This document shows, piece by piece, positions 34,650 to 44,913 of a stretch of 64,000 bases of DNA. The notes beneath the pieces are model-generated. The model saw only the letters and a program-made list of their open reading frames with translations. It ran no database searches and was not told the DNA's origin. Made by a program: the position numbers and the translations under genes. This DNA comes from Marinagarivorans algicola (lineage in GTDB: Bacteria; Pseudomonadota; Gammaproteobacteria; Pseudomonadales; Cellvibrionaceae). The stretch covers positions 186,001 to 250,000 of the forward strand of contig NZ_LGAK01000001.1 of NCBI RefSeq assembly GCF_001292705.1, in the 5' to 3' direction. The first letter of the stretch is position 1; every line of letters starts with the position of its first letter.

Positions 34650-35912
34650 ATGAGCCGTCTATTAAAAGACTTAAAACGCCTTACTCCAGATGGAGTACTT
34701 TGCCATTTTGCCCGGAGCCTACGTGTAGGCAGCTTGCTGCTAACGTGTTTTGTTGTCGTTGCCTGCCAGTCGTTCGAATCAGTCGAGCCAACCAAACACA
34801 CCGAATCAGGTGTCGCTATGAGCCCGAGCCGCTTTGAGCTGTTGCCGCACTGGCCGCAAGAGCGCCATTTGCATGCCTTTCGGGCATTGATGCACTCGTG
34901 CCCTAAAATACTCAAGCAAAGCGCGCAGCGGCCATTACTGTTGGCAGCTCCAATGCATGTGTTTGGCGACTTGCAAAAAGTCTGTCAGGCTAAAGTGAGT
35001 GTCACAACTGATGCGCAGGCAAAAACTTTTTTTGAAACATATTTTAAGGTCTATGCCGTGACCAATAACGGTTCAAATAAGGCTTTTTTTACGGGTTATT
35101 ATGAACCTCAAATATTAGCGACTCGGCAAAAGCAGGCGGGTTTTACGGTGCCATTAAGAGCGCCGCCGAGTGATATTGTTACGGTTGATTTAGGGGCTTT
35201 TGATACGGCATTGGCCGGTAAAAAGCTGTATGGCCGCTTGGATGCTAATCAACTTAAACCTTACTGGACAAGGGCCGACATTAACAGCGGTGCGCTTGGG
35301 GCACAACACGATAAGCCCATCGCTTGGGTGGCTAATGATGTTGATAAATTCTTTTTACAGGTTCAAGGTTCTGGGCTATTAGTCTTACCCGATGGGCAAA
35401 CACTGCGCGTAGGGTTTGCAGGGCGTAATGGCCACCCTTATACCGCGATTGGTAAGCCGTTGATTGAACGCGGCGAACTAGAGCGCGAAACGATTTCGAT
35501 GCAAGCCATTCGTGCGTGGCTATTAGCCCATCCCAGCGAGGCCATGCAGGTAATGAATCTAAATGCCTCTTATATCTTTTTTAGCGAAAATACTGCACAA
35601 GCCACTGTGGGGGCACAAGGTGTGCCGCTAACGCCCGAGCATTCAATAGCCATTGATCCTCAGTATTGGGGTTATGGTTTGCCTTTGTATATAACAGCCG
35701 ATGTACCACAAGCTCAGGCGTCAAACACTGGCGCGCGCGCAGATCATACAGCAGCATTGGCCCGTTTGGTCATTGCCCAAGATACTGGTAGCGCCATAAA
35801 AGGTGCGTTGCGGGGCGATTTTTTTTGGGGCAGTGGCAGCGATGCGGCAATAAAAGCGGGCCAAATGAAAGCAAACGGTATTTTGTGGGTTTTATTACCC
35901 AAACAATCATAA
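34650..35912 (+). CDS. mltA: Membrane-bound lytic murein transglycosylase A
   Basis: A 420-residue outer-membrane lipoprotein that cleaves the MurNAc-GlcNAc bond to give 1,6-anhydro ends. A signal peptide ends in the lipobox VVAC with Cys39. The MltA domain has FFTGYYEPQILATR and YGRLDANQLKPYWTRADI; the C-terminal 3D domain shows IAQDTGSAIKGALRGDFFWG with the conserved aspartates. The N-terminal extension before the lipobox is long, so a later start is possible. Confidence 0.93.
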   Translation: MSRLLKDLKRLTPDGVLCHFARSLRVGSLLLTCFVVVACQSFESVEPTKHTESGVAMSPSRFELLPHWPQERHLHAFRALMHSCPKILKQSAQRPLLLAAPMHVFGDLQKVCQAKVSVTTDAQAKTFFETYFKVYAVTNNGSNKAFFTGYYEPQILATRQKQAGFTVPLRAPPSDIVTVDLGAFDTALAGKKLYGRLDANQLKPYWTRADINSGALGAQHDKPIAWVANDVDKFFLQVQGSGLLVLPDGQTLRVGFAGRNGHPYTAIGKPLIERGELERETISMQAIRAWLLAHPSEAMQVMNLNASYIFFSENTAQATVGAQGVPLTPEHSIAIDPQYWGYGLPLYITADVPQAQASNTGARADHTAALARLVIAQDTGSAIKGALRGDFFWGSGSDAAIKAGQMKANGILWVLLPKQS

Positions 35913-35934
35913 TCAGTATTGAGGTACGCTAGGC

Positions 35935-35981
35935 CATCAATTCGCACAGCCAATAAATAGTACTGGCCGTGCGAATTGATG
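35935..35981. terminator. Stem-loop between convergent mltA and metH
   Basis: CATCAATTCGCAC (35935-35947) and GTGCGAATTGATG (35969-35981) are perfect 13-bp arms around a 21-base loop, between the stops of two convergent genes. No T run follows on either strand, so a bidirectional terminator is plausible but not typical. Confidence 0.55.
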
Positions 35982-35990
35982 CGTGACAAA

Positions 35991-38900
35991 TTAATTGAGC
36001 AGCGGTTGCAGCCATTTTTGGGCTGTTTTAAGATCCCAGCCTTTACGTGTTGCCACGGTATTGAGCTGATCGCGATCTATTTTGCCGATTCCAAAATACT
36101 TGGCTTCTGGGTGAGAAAAGTACCAACCGCTTACCGCCGCCGCAGGGAACATCGCAAAGTGCTCAGTCAGGCTAACGCCTGTTTCGGCGGTGGCGTTTAA
36201 TAGCTCAAATAATTGCGTTTTTTCGGTGTGATCGGGGCAAGCTGGGTAGCCGGGTGCTGGGCGAATACCCGTATACTGCTCTTTAATTAAGCTGTCATTA
36301 GGTAGCGCTTCATCACTGGCATAGCCCCAAAATTCTTTGCGCACTCGCTCATGTAAACGCTCGGCAAAGGCTTCGGCTAAGCGGTCGGCCAAGGCTTTAA
36401 CCATAATGGCGCTGTAGTCATCGCCTTTTGCTTCATAGGCTTTGGCAAGTTCTTCGGCGCCCATGCCTGCAGTGACCACAAAGCCCCCAATATAGTCTTG
36501 TAAGCCGGTGTCCTTGGGCGCAATGAAATCGGCCAATGAGTACAATGTATCGGTTTGTGCGTTTTTGTCTTGTTGTTGGCGCAGGTGATATAAGCGCGAT
36601 ATTTCGGTGCCCGCCTCGTCACTGACGGTCAGTACATCGTGATCGACACTATTGGCAGGCCAAAACCCTAGCACACCGTTGGCTTGCAATTGTTTTTGTT
36701 CGACCAGTTGCTTGAGTATGGTTTGTGCGTCTTCAAATAAATGTGTAGCTGCTTCACCGACAACATTATCGGTTAATATGCGGGGGTATTTACCGGCTAA
36801 ATCCCAGCTGATAAAAAAGGGTGTCCAGTCAATATAAGGCACGAGCTCTTCTAAGGGATAGTTTAGTAGCGTTTTGGTGCCAATAAAAGAAGGCTTAGGC
36901 GGTATGTAATCTTGCCACTGTGGTTGAAAGCGGCGTGCACATGCATCTGCATACGGAATCATGGGGCGTGCGCGACGGTTGGCTGTGCGCTCGCGTATTT
37001 TGATATATTCGTCTTTAATGTCTTGAATAAACTGCGGGCGCTGCTCGTCAGATAGCAGGGCGGTTGCCACCCCCACAGCACGTGAAGCGTCGGCGACATA
37101 AACGGCTTGGTTAATATTAAAGCTTGGGTCTATTTTAACGGCGGTATGGGCTTTGGAGGTGGTAGCACCGCCAATCATTAGGGGTAAATTAATGCCCCGA
37201 GCTTCCATTTCTTGGCCCACATAGACCATTTCATCGAGCGAGGGTGTAATTAAGCCCGATAAGCCAATAATATCGCAGCCTTCTTGAATGGCGGTATCGA
37301 GTATTTTCTCGCAAGGCACCATGACACCCAAGTCTACAATTTCGTAGTTATTACACTGTAAAACTACACCCACAATATTTTTGCCAATATCGTGCACATC
37401 ACCTTTAACCGTGGCCATTAAGATTTTCCCGTTGGCTTTGGTTTCTTCGCTTTTTTCGGCTTCAATAAAAGGGTTAAGGTAGGCTACGGCTTGTTTCATT
37501 ACTCGTGCTGATTTAACCACTTGAGGCAAAAACATTTTTCCTTCGCCAAATAAATCACCCACGACATTCATGCCATCCATGAGCGGCCCTTCGATCACAT
37601 CAAGTGGGCGGGCGCATTCTTGGCGAGCCAACTCAGTGTCTTCAATAATAAAGGCAGTAATACCTTTAACCAGTGCGTATTCGAGGCGCTTTTTGACAGG
37701 CTTTTCACGCCAAGCAAGGTCTTCTTTTTTGCTTTGTGCCTTGCCGTCGCCGCGGTATTTTTCTGCAATATCGAGCATGTTTTCGGTAGCGGCATCGGTG
37801 CGGTTATTAACAACGTCTTCGACAGCATCGCGCAGCTCGGTGGGTAGGTCATCATAAATGGCCAGTTGGCCGGCATTCACAATCCCCATATTCATGCCGG
37901 CTTTAATGGCATGGTATAAAAAGACAGAGTGAATCGCTTCGCGCACTGGGTTATTACCGCGAAATGAGAAGGACACATTACTCACCCCACCCGAAATACC
38001 GGCATAAGGCAGGTTAGCGCGTATCCACCTCGAAGCTTCAATAAAATCGACTGCGTAGTTATTGTGCTCTTCAATACCCGTTGCAACAGCAAAAATATTA
38101 GGGTCAAAAATAATATCTTCAGCAGGAAAGCCACTGCCGACTAATAGATCGTAACTGCGCTGACAAATTTCGATTTTGCGCGCGGCGGTATCGGCTTGCC
38201 CTTCTTCATCAAAGGCCATCACAATAATAGCGGCACCGTAGCGCCGGCATAATTTGGCCTTGGCTAAAAACTCAGCTTCGCCTTCTTTCATGCTGATGGA
38301 GTTTACAATGGGTTTGCCTTGAATACACTTAAGACCCGCTTCGATGACATCCCATTTTGACGAGTCAACCATAATGGGTACGCGTGAAATATCGGGTTCG
38401 CCAGCAATTAAATTTAAAAAGCGCTCAATGGCGGCTTGCGCATCGAGCATGCCCTCATCCATATTAATATCAATAATTTGCGCGCCGTCTTCAACTTGTG
38501 CAAGGGCAACTTCGAGTGCGGTGGTGTAATCTTCGTCGATAATAAGGCGTTTAAAGCGTGCAGAGCCTGTGACATTACAGCGCTCGCCTACGTTTACAAA
38601 GAGCGAATCCTGCGTGATATTAAAAGGCTCGAGCCCGGACAAGCGGCAGGCCGGTTCTATATCGGGAATTTTGCGCGGGGGTATAGATGCCACGGCGTTG
38701 GCGATGGCAGCAATGTGAGCGGGTGAGCTACCGCAGCAGCCACCAATAATGTTAATAAAACCGCTGTGGGCAAATTCGGCCACAATGCCAGCCATTTCGT
38801 TGGGACTTTGATCGTATTCGCCAAATTCGTTGGGCAAGCCGGCATTGGGGTGTGCTGACACTAAGCAGTTGGCCACGCGCGATAATTCTTGTATGTAAGG

Positions 38901-39674
38901 GCGCAATTCTGCCGCACCGAGCGCGCAGTTAAGGCCAATAGACAGAGGGTTGGCATGTGCTAAGGCGTTGTAAAAGGCCTCAGTGGTTTGGCCGGATAGC
39001 GTGCGGCCCGAGGCATCGGTAATAGTGCCCGAAATCATGATAGGTACTTCAAAACCGAGTTCATCAAATACGCTCTGTACCGCAAAAATGGCCGCTTTGG
39101 CATTGAGCGTATCAAAAATAGTCTCGATAAGAATAATATCGGCACCACCTTCAATTAGGCCTTTAGTGGCTTCGGTGTAATTGGTCACCAGTATGTCAAA
39201 GGTCACATTGCGTGCACCAGGATCGTTAACATCGGGCGAGATAGAGCAGGTGCGGCTCGTGGGGCCTAGTACACCGGCGACAAAGCGTGGCTTTGCAGGG
39301 TTTTGTGCTGTTAGTTCGTCGGCCACTTCGCGAGCAATACGCGCGCTTTGCACGTTAAGCTCATAGGCGATAGCCTCCATATCATAATCGGCTTGCGATA
39401 CTTGGGTGGAGTTAAAGGTATTGGTTTCGACAATATCAACACCCACATCAAAATAAGCGCGGTGAATATCTTTGATAATTTGGGGCTGGGTGATACTGAG
39501 TAGATCATTGTTGCCTGCTATATCTTGATGATAGTGAGCAAAGCGTTCACCGCGGTAGTCGGCCTCTTGCAGCTTGTAGCCTTGAATCATTGTACCCATG
39601 GCACCGTCGAGAATCAGAATGCGGTCTTTGAGTGCTTGTTGCAAAAGGGCTGAGCGGGCAGAGTGTGCAGACAT
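35991..39674 (-). CDS. metH: Cobalamin-dependent methionine synthase
   Basis: A 1227-residue four-module enzyme that methylates homocysteine from methyltetrahydrofolate via cobalamin. The homocysteine domain (about 1-330) starts [17 protein letters not shown] and ends with the zinc site [10 protein letters not shown]. The folate domain (about 360-640) has [13 protein letters not shown]. The B12 module carries [14 protein letters not shown], where His is the axial ligand. The C-terminal SAM-dependent activation domain (about 900-1227) includes [12 protein letters not shown]. Full length, so reactivation should be possible. Its upstream region holds MITE copy B. No cobalamin riboswitch was recognised. 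Confidence 0.97.
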   Translation of the reverse strand: MSAHSARSALLQQALKDRILILDGAMGTMIQGYKLQEADYRGERFAHYHQDIAGNNDLLSITQPQIIKDIHRAYFDVGVDIVETNTFNSTQVSQADYDMEAIAYELNVQSARIAREVADELTAQNPAKPRFVAGVLGPTSRTCSISPDVNDPGARNVTFDILVTNYTEATKGLIEGGADIILIETIFDTLNAKAAIFAVQSVFDELGFEVPIMISGTITDASGRTLSGQTTEAFYNALAHANPLSIGLNCALGAAELRPYIQELSRVANCLVSAHPNAGLPNEFGEYDQSPNEMAGIVAEFAHSGFINIIGGCCGSSPAHIAAIANAVASIPPRKIPDIEPACRLSGLEPFNITQDSLFVNVGERCNVTGSARFKRLIIDEDYTTALEVALAQVEDGAQIIDINMDEGMLDAQAAIERFLNLIAGEPDISRVPIMVDSSKWDVIEAGLKCIQGKPIVNSISMKEGEAEFLAKAKLCRRYGAAIIVMAFDEEGQADTAARKIEICQRSYDLLVGSGFPAEDIIFDPNIFAVATGIEEHNNYAVDFIEASRWIRANLPYAGISGGVSNVSFSFRGNNPVREAIHSVFLYHAIKAGMNMGIVNAGQLAIYDDLPTELRDAVEDVVNNRTDAATENMLDIAEKYRGDGKAQSKKEDLAWREKPVKKRLEYALVKGITAFIIEDTELARQECARPLDVIEGPLMDGMNVVGDLFGEGKMFLPQVVKSARVMKQAVAYLNPFIEAEKSEETKANGKILMATVKGDVHDIGKNIVGVVLQCNNYEIVDLGVMVPCEKILDTAIQEGCDIIGLSGLITPSLDEMVYVGQEMEARGINLPLMIGGATTSKAHTAVKIDPSFNINQAVYVADASRAVGVATALLSDEQRPQFIQDIKDEYIKIRERTANRRARPMIPYADACARRFQPQWQDYIPPKPSFIGTKTLLNYPLEELVPYIDWTPFFISWDLAGKYPRILTDNVVGEAATHLFEDAQTILKQLVEQKQLQANGVLGFWPANSVDHDVLTVSDEAGTEISRLYHLRQQQDKNAQTDTLYSLADFIAPKDTGLQDYIGGFVVTAGMGAEELAKAYEAKGDDYSAIMVKALADRLAEAFAERLHERVRKEFWGYASDEALPNDSLIKEQYTGIRPAPGYPACPDHTEKTQLFELLNATAETGVSLTEHFAMFPAAAVSGWYFSHPEAKYFGIGKIDRDQLNTVATRKGWDLKTAQKWLQPLLN

Positions 39675-40117
39675 GGAGTACCTATAGTTAAGTGCGAGTG
39701 GCTAATGGTCTAGTCGCTAATAGTTTGCGGATTAATAATGGAGTTGGTCATAGTTTAGCGGCTAATATTTGAGCAGTAACTCAGCGTTAGCAATATCAAA
39801 CCCAGCTGTTAATTAGGCTGGGCGAGCGGCGTGTGTATGCGCTCAATCACTGCGGTAGCGAATGAACTTAGTTAGTCTGAGTTCAGTCAAAACCTGATGC
39901 GTATACTCAAGCCGAAAAACCTATATTGAAAAATATTGATATAGGTTTGTTGTTTGCTCGATTGTATCAGGTTTGATCGCCGACCGCTCTGGAACTTTAT
40001 GCCTGTCAACAATTTTAATGTGACTGCGGCTGTGCTGATGTTCTCATCGGCGTATTGAGCGATGTACTGGCAGCGATATTTATTGCGCTGGAGCAATACT
40101 TTTTAGGGTAAAATTTT
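39675..40117. other. metH upstream region with two short inverted repeats
   Basis: No gene is convincing in these 443 bases. Two structures are visible: CCCAGC/GCTGGG at 39801-39822 and AAACCTATAT/ATATAGGTTT at 39917-39926 and 39939-39948. Either could act in control of metH, which is transcribed leftward from here. I could not match a known riboswitch consensus. Confidence 0.4.
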
Positions 40118-40327
40118 GTCACTGTTCAGAGGCGCCGGAATTGGGCACTCCTGATTGATTGGCTGGGAGGCTCAAGCCATTGGCGACTTTGTGCACCTCG
40201 ATCGTAAAGTCGCCCTTCATCATCTAAGCGGAGCGGGCGCTATATTAGTGCTCTCGGTGATGAACTACCCAGAAAATAATCCGTCAGTACCCTGTTATAT
40301 CGAGGGTTGTCAGTATGGCTGAGTGAC
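40118..40327. mobile_element. MITE-like element, copy B (210 bp)
   Basis: Starts GTCACTGTTCAG and ends GGCTGAGTGAC; the outermost six bases are a perfect inverted repeat, with further matching after a short gap. Flanking 8-mers are AAAATTTT (40110-40117) and AAAATCTT (40328-40335), again a near-duplication with one change. Same length as copy A at 29685 and the same internal landmarks in the same order: GGCTCAAGCCAT near the left end and TACCCAGAAAATAATCC about 65 bases from the right end. The middle differs strongly between copies, implying age or variable cargo. No gene inside. Confidence 0.82.
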
Positions 40328-40340
40328 AAAATCTTTAGGC

Positions 40341-40371
40341 AAAAAAAAGGCGCCGTGTCTACTTCGGCGCC
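40341..40371 (-). terminator. Intrinsic terminator of the zinc-ribbon gene
   Basis: On the minus strand GGCGCCG pairs with CGGCGCC and eight Ts follow, 117 bases past the stop at 40488. A textbook rho-independent terminator. Confidence 0.88.
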
Positions 40372-40487
40372 AAAAACTTCTACGATAAAAACGGGCGTTT
40401 ACTCATAACTACCGAGCTATCGCTATGTTAGCTAACCCGCTGTGGCCGTCTTCTTAAAATGTGATCGTCATCTTAGAGTGTGCCGGC

Positions 40488-41474
40488 TTAGAGTGTGCCG
40501 GTCATCGTAGTTGCGTCATCTACCATGGGGTTATCGGCTAGTAACGCTGTGCCGCTGGCATTAACCGTGATATTGGCGTTATTTTGGTCGACCATTTTCA
40601 TGGCGTTTTTAATCTCAATATCAGCAACAACATTAGCGCCTAAGTCTCGCGCGATTTTGCGCAGTTGCCCTAGGGTATCTTTTTTGCCCTGTTTGAGTGC
40701 TGCCTGAATTTTTGGGCTTTTGACTCCTGCAAATTTGCCCTTGATAAACAAATCAGCGGTTAACTCAATATTCAAAATACAGGTGGCAGAGACCTCTTCA
40801 AATAATTTGAGTGCATGAAGCTCGTAAGAGGGGCTTGCTGTTAACGTAATATCGGCACCGACCTTTTTGGGCTGGGTTTTAGCCGGTTTGGGCTGAGTAA
40901 TATCAGCAATGGGTGCTTTAGCCTTTGGCGCGTGAGATTTTGGCGTGCCAGTCATTGTACTGGCAGTCACGGGACTTGCAGTGGCTAAATTGGCCGTGGC
41001 TAAGTGACTCGCCAATGATGGGTTGGGTCGAGCTTTAGGCGCTGTATTGGCTTTAGTGCTTGTTGAGGGTGCGGCTGTTGGTATTGATGCCGTTGTTGAT
41101 GTTGTTATTGGTCTTGTTGTTAATGTTGATGTTGTTGATATAGCGACAACAGGCTTGTGACTTGCCGATTGAGGTTTAACAGGTTCGGCCGGTGCTTCTT
41201 CAGGCTTTAACGGCTCAGTATGTGTTTGCTTGGCGGGTATCGGTGTAGGTTGAGTCGCAACGCTGGATTGTGCTGTTACCGCTACAGCCTCAGCAGCAAC
41301 AGTGCGTGGCTGCATAGGTTGGGGTGCCATAGCGCTCTGTTGTGCCAAGCTTTTGGGTGTTTTTTTGTTACTGGGGTGCTCAAAGTGGCAATGTGGGCAA
41401 ATATGAGGGGCGCGGTAAAGCCCGCCGTTCATGTTTTTGTGACATTTTTTGCAGGATTTCGATAGTGATCGCAT
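40488..41474 (-). CDS. Zinc-ribbon protein with Thr/Ala/Pro linker and YbjQ-like C-terminal domain
   Basis: A 328-residue protein of unknown function. Residues about 8-30 form a zinc ribbon with two CXXC pairs (CKKC and CPHC). About residues 35-205 are low-complexity, rich in Thr, Ala, Pro, Lys and Ser. The C-terminal 120 residues form a folded domain (ASPSYELHALKLFEEVSATC onward, then LGQLRKIARDLGANVVADIE) that resembles the YbjQ/heavy-metal-binding fold; that link is tentative. No signal peptide, so probably cytoplasmic. Its own terminator suggests a single-gene unit. Confidence 0.75.
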   Translation of the reverse strand: MRSLSKSCKKCHKNMNGGLYRAPHICPHCHFEHPSNKKTPKSLAQQSAMAPQPMQPRTVAAEAVAVTAQSSVATQPTPIPAKQTHTEPLKPEEAPAEPVKPQSASHKPVVAISTTSTLTTRPITTSTTASIPTAAPSTSTKANTAPKARPNPSLASHLATANLATASPVTASTMTGTPKSHAPKAKAPIADITQPKPAKTQPKKVGADITLTASPSYELHALKLFEEVSATCILNIELTADLFIKGKFAGVKSPKIQAALKQGKKDTLGQLRKIARDLGANVVADIEIKNAMKMVDQNNANITVNASGTALLADNPMVDDATTMTGTL

Positions 41475-41718
41475 AATTATAATTCTGTTGTCCGGTACAA
41501 AAAGTATGCAAATGTTAGGTTATTTTGACTATATCCTCAAGAATTGAAACGAGTAGTTGATTAAAATGTACTAATTATTTAGTTATAAGAGACGATAATG
41601 TTGCTTTTTATGCCAAGTAAAAATGCGCCTAAGTCATGACTACTGGAGGGGTTGACGCTTATGCCTGTATTGGCAGTGTCACTGCTTTTTTATTGCCTGC
41701 TTGATGCTAAAAAAAGCA

Positions 41719-41754
41719 TAAAAAAAAGCCCTCTTTTTGATGAGAGGGCTTTTG
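41719..41754 (-). terminator. Intrinsic terminator of prc
   Basis: AGCCCTCT (41727-41734) pairs with AGAGGGCT (41743-41750); read on the minus strand a T run of about eight follows. It lies about 30 bases past the prc stop. Confidence 0.88.
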
Positions 41755-41783
41755 GGGGCATTAGTCAAAGCTGTTTAGTGCAG

Positions 41784-43892
41784 TTAGCGCTTTTTGTGGA
41801 GGGGCGCTTGCAGTGCGACCATATCCGAGCTGAGTGCATTGGCAAGGTCGACCAAAATATACCCTGTTTCAGTCAGCATGGCATCGTCTTTGATATCAAT
41901 CTGGCTATCTTTACTGCCATAGTTGGCATTACGCTCTTCTTCTTTGTTTTCTTGATCGTCCTTGTAGGCTTGAATATTGGCAAAAGGCTTTTCTTTTTTA
42001 GCGATTCTACGCTTGTTTTCGATAGCAAGTGCCTGTGCTTCCATATCGGCTTTTTCGGCTTCACGTGTCTTTTTATTGAGTGACACATGTGTGCGCTCGG
42101 CGTTTTTGCTGCTCAGCGCAAATTGCTCTTTAATAAAAATAAAGTCGGGGTTATCTTTAATCCGCGCTTCATGGTTTTTGGTTAGCGTAGGCATTATTTT
42201 GCTGAAGTCGAAATAACGCGCGTGTGCAGCAGCATGAATGGTATCCCAGGGTAAGGCGTTTTCGTAGGCTGATTCGCCGACCTCGTCGTGATTAACAATG
42301 GCCGGCATGGTAATGTCGGGTACGACACCGCGATGCTGTGTGCTTTCGCCGGAGACTCTGTAAAACTTGGACTCGGTGAGTTTTAGCTCGCCTTCAGGCA
42401 TACGTGTTAGCAATTGCACAGTCCCTTTACCAAAAGACGGCGTGCCTACTACTAAGCCGCGCTGATAGTCTTGGATGGCACCGGCAAAAATTTCCGAAGC
42501 CGAGGCACTTAAGCGGTTGATGAGTACGGCCATGGGGCCGCTATACAGTGCGCTCGAATAAGCGCGATGGTCGCGTGCAACGCGGCCATCTGAGCTGCGA
42601 ATTTGCACCACAGGACCTTGGTTAATGAATAAGTCCGTTAGCTGTGTGGCTTCTTGCAAAGAGCCGCCGCCGTTGCTGCGCAAGTCGAGCACAATACCGT
42701 TAACACCTTCGTTTTTCAGTTCGGTGACTAATCGAGCAACATCGCGTGTGGTACTGCGGTAATTAGGGTCTCCTGCGCGGGCGGCTTTAAAGTCAATATA
42801 AAAGGCTGGAATATCAATCACGCCTACTTTGCGCTTAACACCATTGTCGTCTATTTCTAAAATGGCCTTTTGCGCGGCTTGGTCTTCCAGTTTCACTTGG
42901 TCGCGTTTAATGGCGATAACGCGGGTAGTGTCATCTTCATCGAGTACTTCTAAGCGTACAATTGAGCCTTTTTTGCCGCGTATTTTGTCTACCACTTCGT
43001 CTAAACGCCAGCCAATAACGTCGGTAATTTCGCCTTTTTCACCTTGCCCAACACCCACAATTTTATCGGCTGGTTTCAGTTGGCCTTGTTTGTGCGCTGG
43101 GCCGCCAGCGACTAAGCGCACAATCTTAGTATGTTCGTCTTCAGATTGTAAAACAGCGCCAATACCTTCGAGCGATAAGGACATATTAATGTTGAAATTT
43201 TCGGAGGTGCGCGGTGAAAAGTAATTAGTATGGGGGTCATACAGCAGTGTTAACGAGTTAATCAGTGACTCGTAAACATCGGCACCTGTTTGTTGTGCAA
43301 TGCGCTTTAATTGGTTTTGGTAGCGTTTGAGTAGTGTCTCGCGGGCTTTCTCAGGCTCTTTACCGGATAACTTTTGATTAAGAATACTTAAACGCAGGCG
43401 TTTATCCCAAAGCTCATCGGCTTCGGCAAGGGTTTTGGGCCAAGGAGATTCTTCACGATCGAGCTCAACCATCTCGTCTTTCGTAAAATCAAAGAGGTGT
43501 TTTTTGTCTTCTAAAATACGAATAACGCTTTCTAGGCGGCCTGTTAAGCGTTGGCGATATCGGTCATAAATACTAAAGCCATAGGCCAGATCACCACTTT
43601 TGAAGTCGTTATCAAACTGGTGTTTATGTTTGGTGAATTCTGCGATATCGGCGGCTAAAAAAAACATGCGAGCAGGGTCTAGGCTGCTTAAATATTTATC
43701 TAAAAAAGCCTCAGAGAGCGCATCATCAACAACGAGGTTGCGATAGTGTCTGCTGCTGAGCATTTCCACTAGTTTGCGTGTGGTCACCGATTGCATTTTG
43801 GTGGGTTCTATCGTCGGCGCTGTAGTGGGTATTGCCAGCGCTTGAATACTTAAGCCTAGAAGGCATCCGGTCACGAAAAGTTGTTTAATCAA
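41784..43892 (-). CDS. prc: Carboxy-terminal processing (tail-specific) protease
   Basis: A 702-residue periplasmic S41 serine protease that trims or degrades proteins from their C-termini, including cell-wall hydrolases in E. coli. A signal peptide (MIKQLFVTGCLLGLSIQALA) leads. A PDZ domain lies around SLEGIGAVLQSEDEHTKIVR. The catalytic Ser is in RLSASASEIFAGAIQDY and the Lys in TPSFGKGTVQ. The C-terminal 150 residues are the lysine- and glutamate-rich DUF3340-type tail of long Prc proteins. The upstream 1 kb is empty, so it has its own promoter. Confidence 0.95.
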   Translation of the reverse strand: MIKQLFVTGCLLGLSIQALAIPTTAPTIEPTKMQSVTTRKLVEMLSSRHYRNLVVDDALSEAFLDKYLSSLDPARMFFLAADIAEFTKHKHQFDNDFKSGDLAYGFSIYDRYRQRLTGRLESVIRILEDKKHLFDFTKDEMVELDREESPWPKTLAEADELWDKRLRLSILNQKLSGKEPEKARETLLKRYQNQLKRIAQQTGADVYESLINSLTLLYDPHTNYFSPRTSENFNINMSLSLEGIGAVLQSEDEHTKIVRLVAGGPAHKQGQLKPADKIVGVGQGEKGEITDVIGWRLDEVVDKIRGKKGSIVRLEVLDEDDTTRVIAIKRDQVKLEDQAAQKAILEIDDNGVKRKVGVIDIPAFYIDFKAARAGDPNYRSTTRDVARLVTELKNEGVNGIVLDLRSNGGGSLQEATQLTDLFINQGPVVQIRSSDGRVARDHRAYSSALYSGPMAVLINRLSASASEIFAGAIQDYQRGLVVGTPSFGKGTVQLLTRMPEGELKLTESKFYRVSGESTQHRGVVPDITMPAIVNHDEVGESAYENALPWDTIHAAAHARYFDFSKIMPTLTKNHEARIKDNPDFIFIKEQFALSSKNAERTHVSLNKKTREAEKADMEAQALAIENKRRIAKKEKPFANIQAYKDDQENKEEERNANYGSKDSQIDIKDDAMLTETGYILVDLANALSSDMVALQAPLHKKR

Positions 43893-44303
43893 AATTAACC
43901 CCTAAATTATGTGCGCTCATCAATGACTAGCTCATAGTCTCGCCGCTTTGAGCGTGTTGCTGAGCTATTGGCTCTTCTATGGTTCTTGTTCAAAGCTACC
44001 TTAGTTCTATTGATACTAAACCTGCTCGTACTTAGCCGGTGAATTCTTGCCAAATAGCCTATACCTATTGCAGCTCATGTCACAATGGTGACACCTTTCA
44101 TCCAGTGGCATACTGTATAACGTTAAAAACATATAGCAAAGTTAAACATCAGAAAAACCTGCATTTCACGCTATTTTGCTTGTTGCGTCGCGCTGTGTCT
44201 TTGCGGCTGTTGTCATTTTATGTTTGTGTCTTATACCTTTTGATTTGCCTCTTAATAGCCGTTTGTTTGTATCTCAGTGCCTACTGTTATTGCTACTTGC
44301 TTA

Positions 44304-44348
44304 GTGACTACTTAGTTAGTGGCTACTCAGTTAGTGACTACTCAGTGA
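44304..44348. repeat. Three tandem 15-bp repeats
   Basis: GTGACTACTTAGTTA, GTGGCTACTCAGTTA and GTGACTACTCAGTGA follow each other without spacers, with one or two differences per neighbouring pair. Confidence 0.85.
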
Positions 44349-44696
44349 TTGCTGTCGGTAGCAGTCATGAGTATCGGTGTTATCTTCAATGCTACCTTAG
44401 GTGCTATTTGATGTTCATAAAGCAATATCGAGCAAAGTTAAAATCGTACTAAAACTAAGGCCATACTAACGTTTAGGCGGTACTAATGTTAATACAGTAC
44501 TGTGCCCGAGATCGCACTATAGCTGAAAAAAGCTCAAAAATTCACGACCACATACGCTCGCGTTAGCGCTTTGGTTGAGCGCCCTGTGACCGCTAATATA
44601 GTCATTGGTTCGAATCTCTTCATCCGCTGAGTAAAACTTGCACGTTATTATGAGCCTTGTTTATTCCATCAATCGTATTCCATACAGCCTGTGTTC

Positions 44697-44741
44697 AAAA
44701 GCATAGCTCTTAAAAGCACAGTCCTTAAAAGCATAGCGCTT
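44697..44741. repeat. Three tandem 15-bp repeats
   Basis: AAAAGCATAGCTCTT, AAAAGCACAGTCCTT and AAAAGCATAGCGCTT are contiguous. Unrelated in sequence to the set at 44304, but of the same period and copy number. Confidence 0.85.
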
Positions 44742-44913
44742 ATCAGCCGATGGATGATATGTTTGTGCTGTTTTTCCTCTGCGCTTTAGCAGTACTGTGC
44801 TTGCGTAGGTTAAATTGTACAGTGCAGGGTTGCTCGATACGTGCGCTCATTGTCAGCGTGCACAATAAGGGGTAATCCTAGTATTTATATCTTCACTTAA
44901 GGTAGGGTTCGTT

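Larger units (their letters stand above)
43893..44913. other. One-kilobase gene-poor gap between prc and cysK
   Basis: This 1021-base region between divergent genes has no frame with a believable start, ribosome site and composition. A 137-codon frame at 44039 is rich in Cys, Tyr and Leu and reads through a tandem repeat, so I do not accept it. Two three-copy 15-bp tandem repeats (44304 and 44697) are the only clear features. Promoters for prc and cysK must lie here but I cannot pick them. Confidence 0.5.

Noticed and set aside
44039-44452. 137-codon open frame in the prc-cysK gap
   Set aside because: Cys/Tyr/Leu-rich product, reads through tandem repeats, no ribosome site.
44556-44635. tRNA-like segment with GGTTCGAATC (44607-44616)
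   Set aside because: The T-stem does not pair properly and no anticodon or acceptor stem can be formed; at best a remnant.
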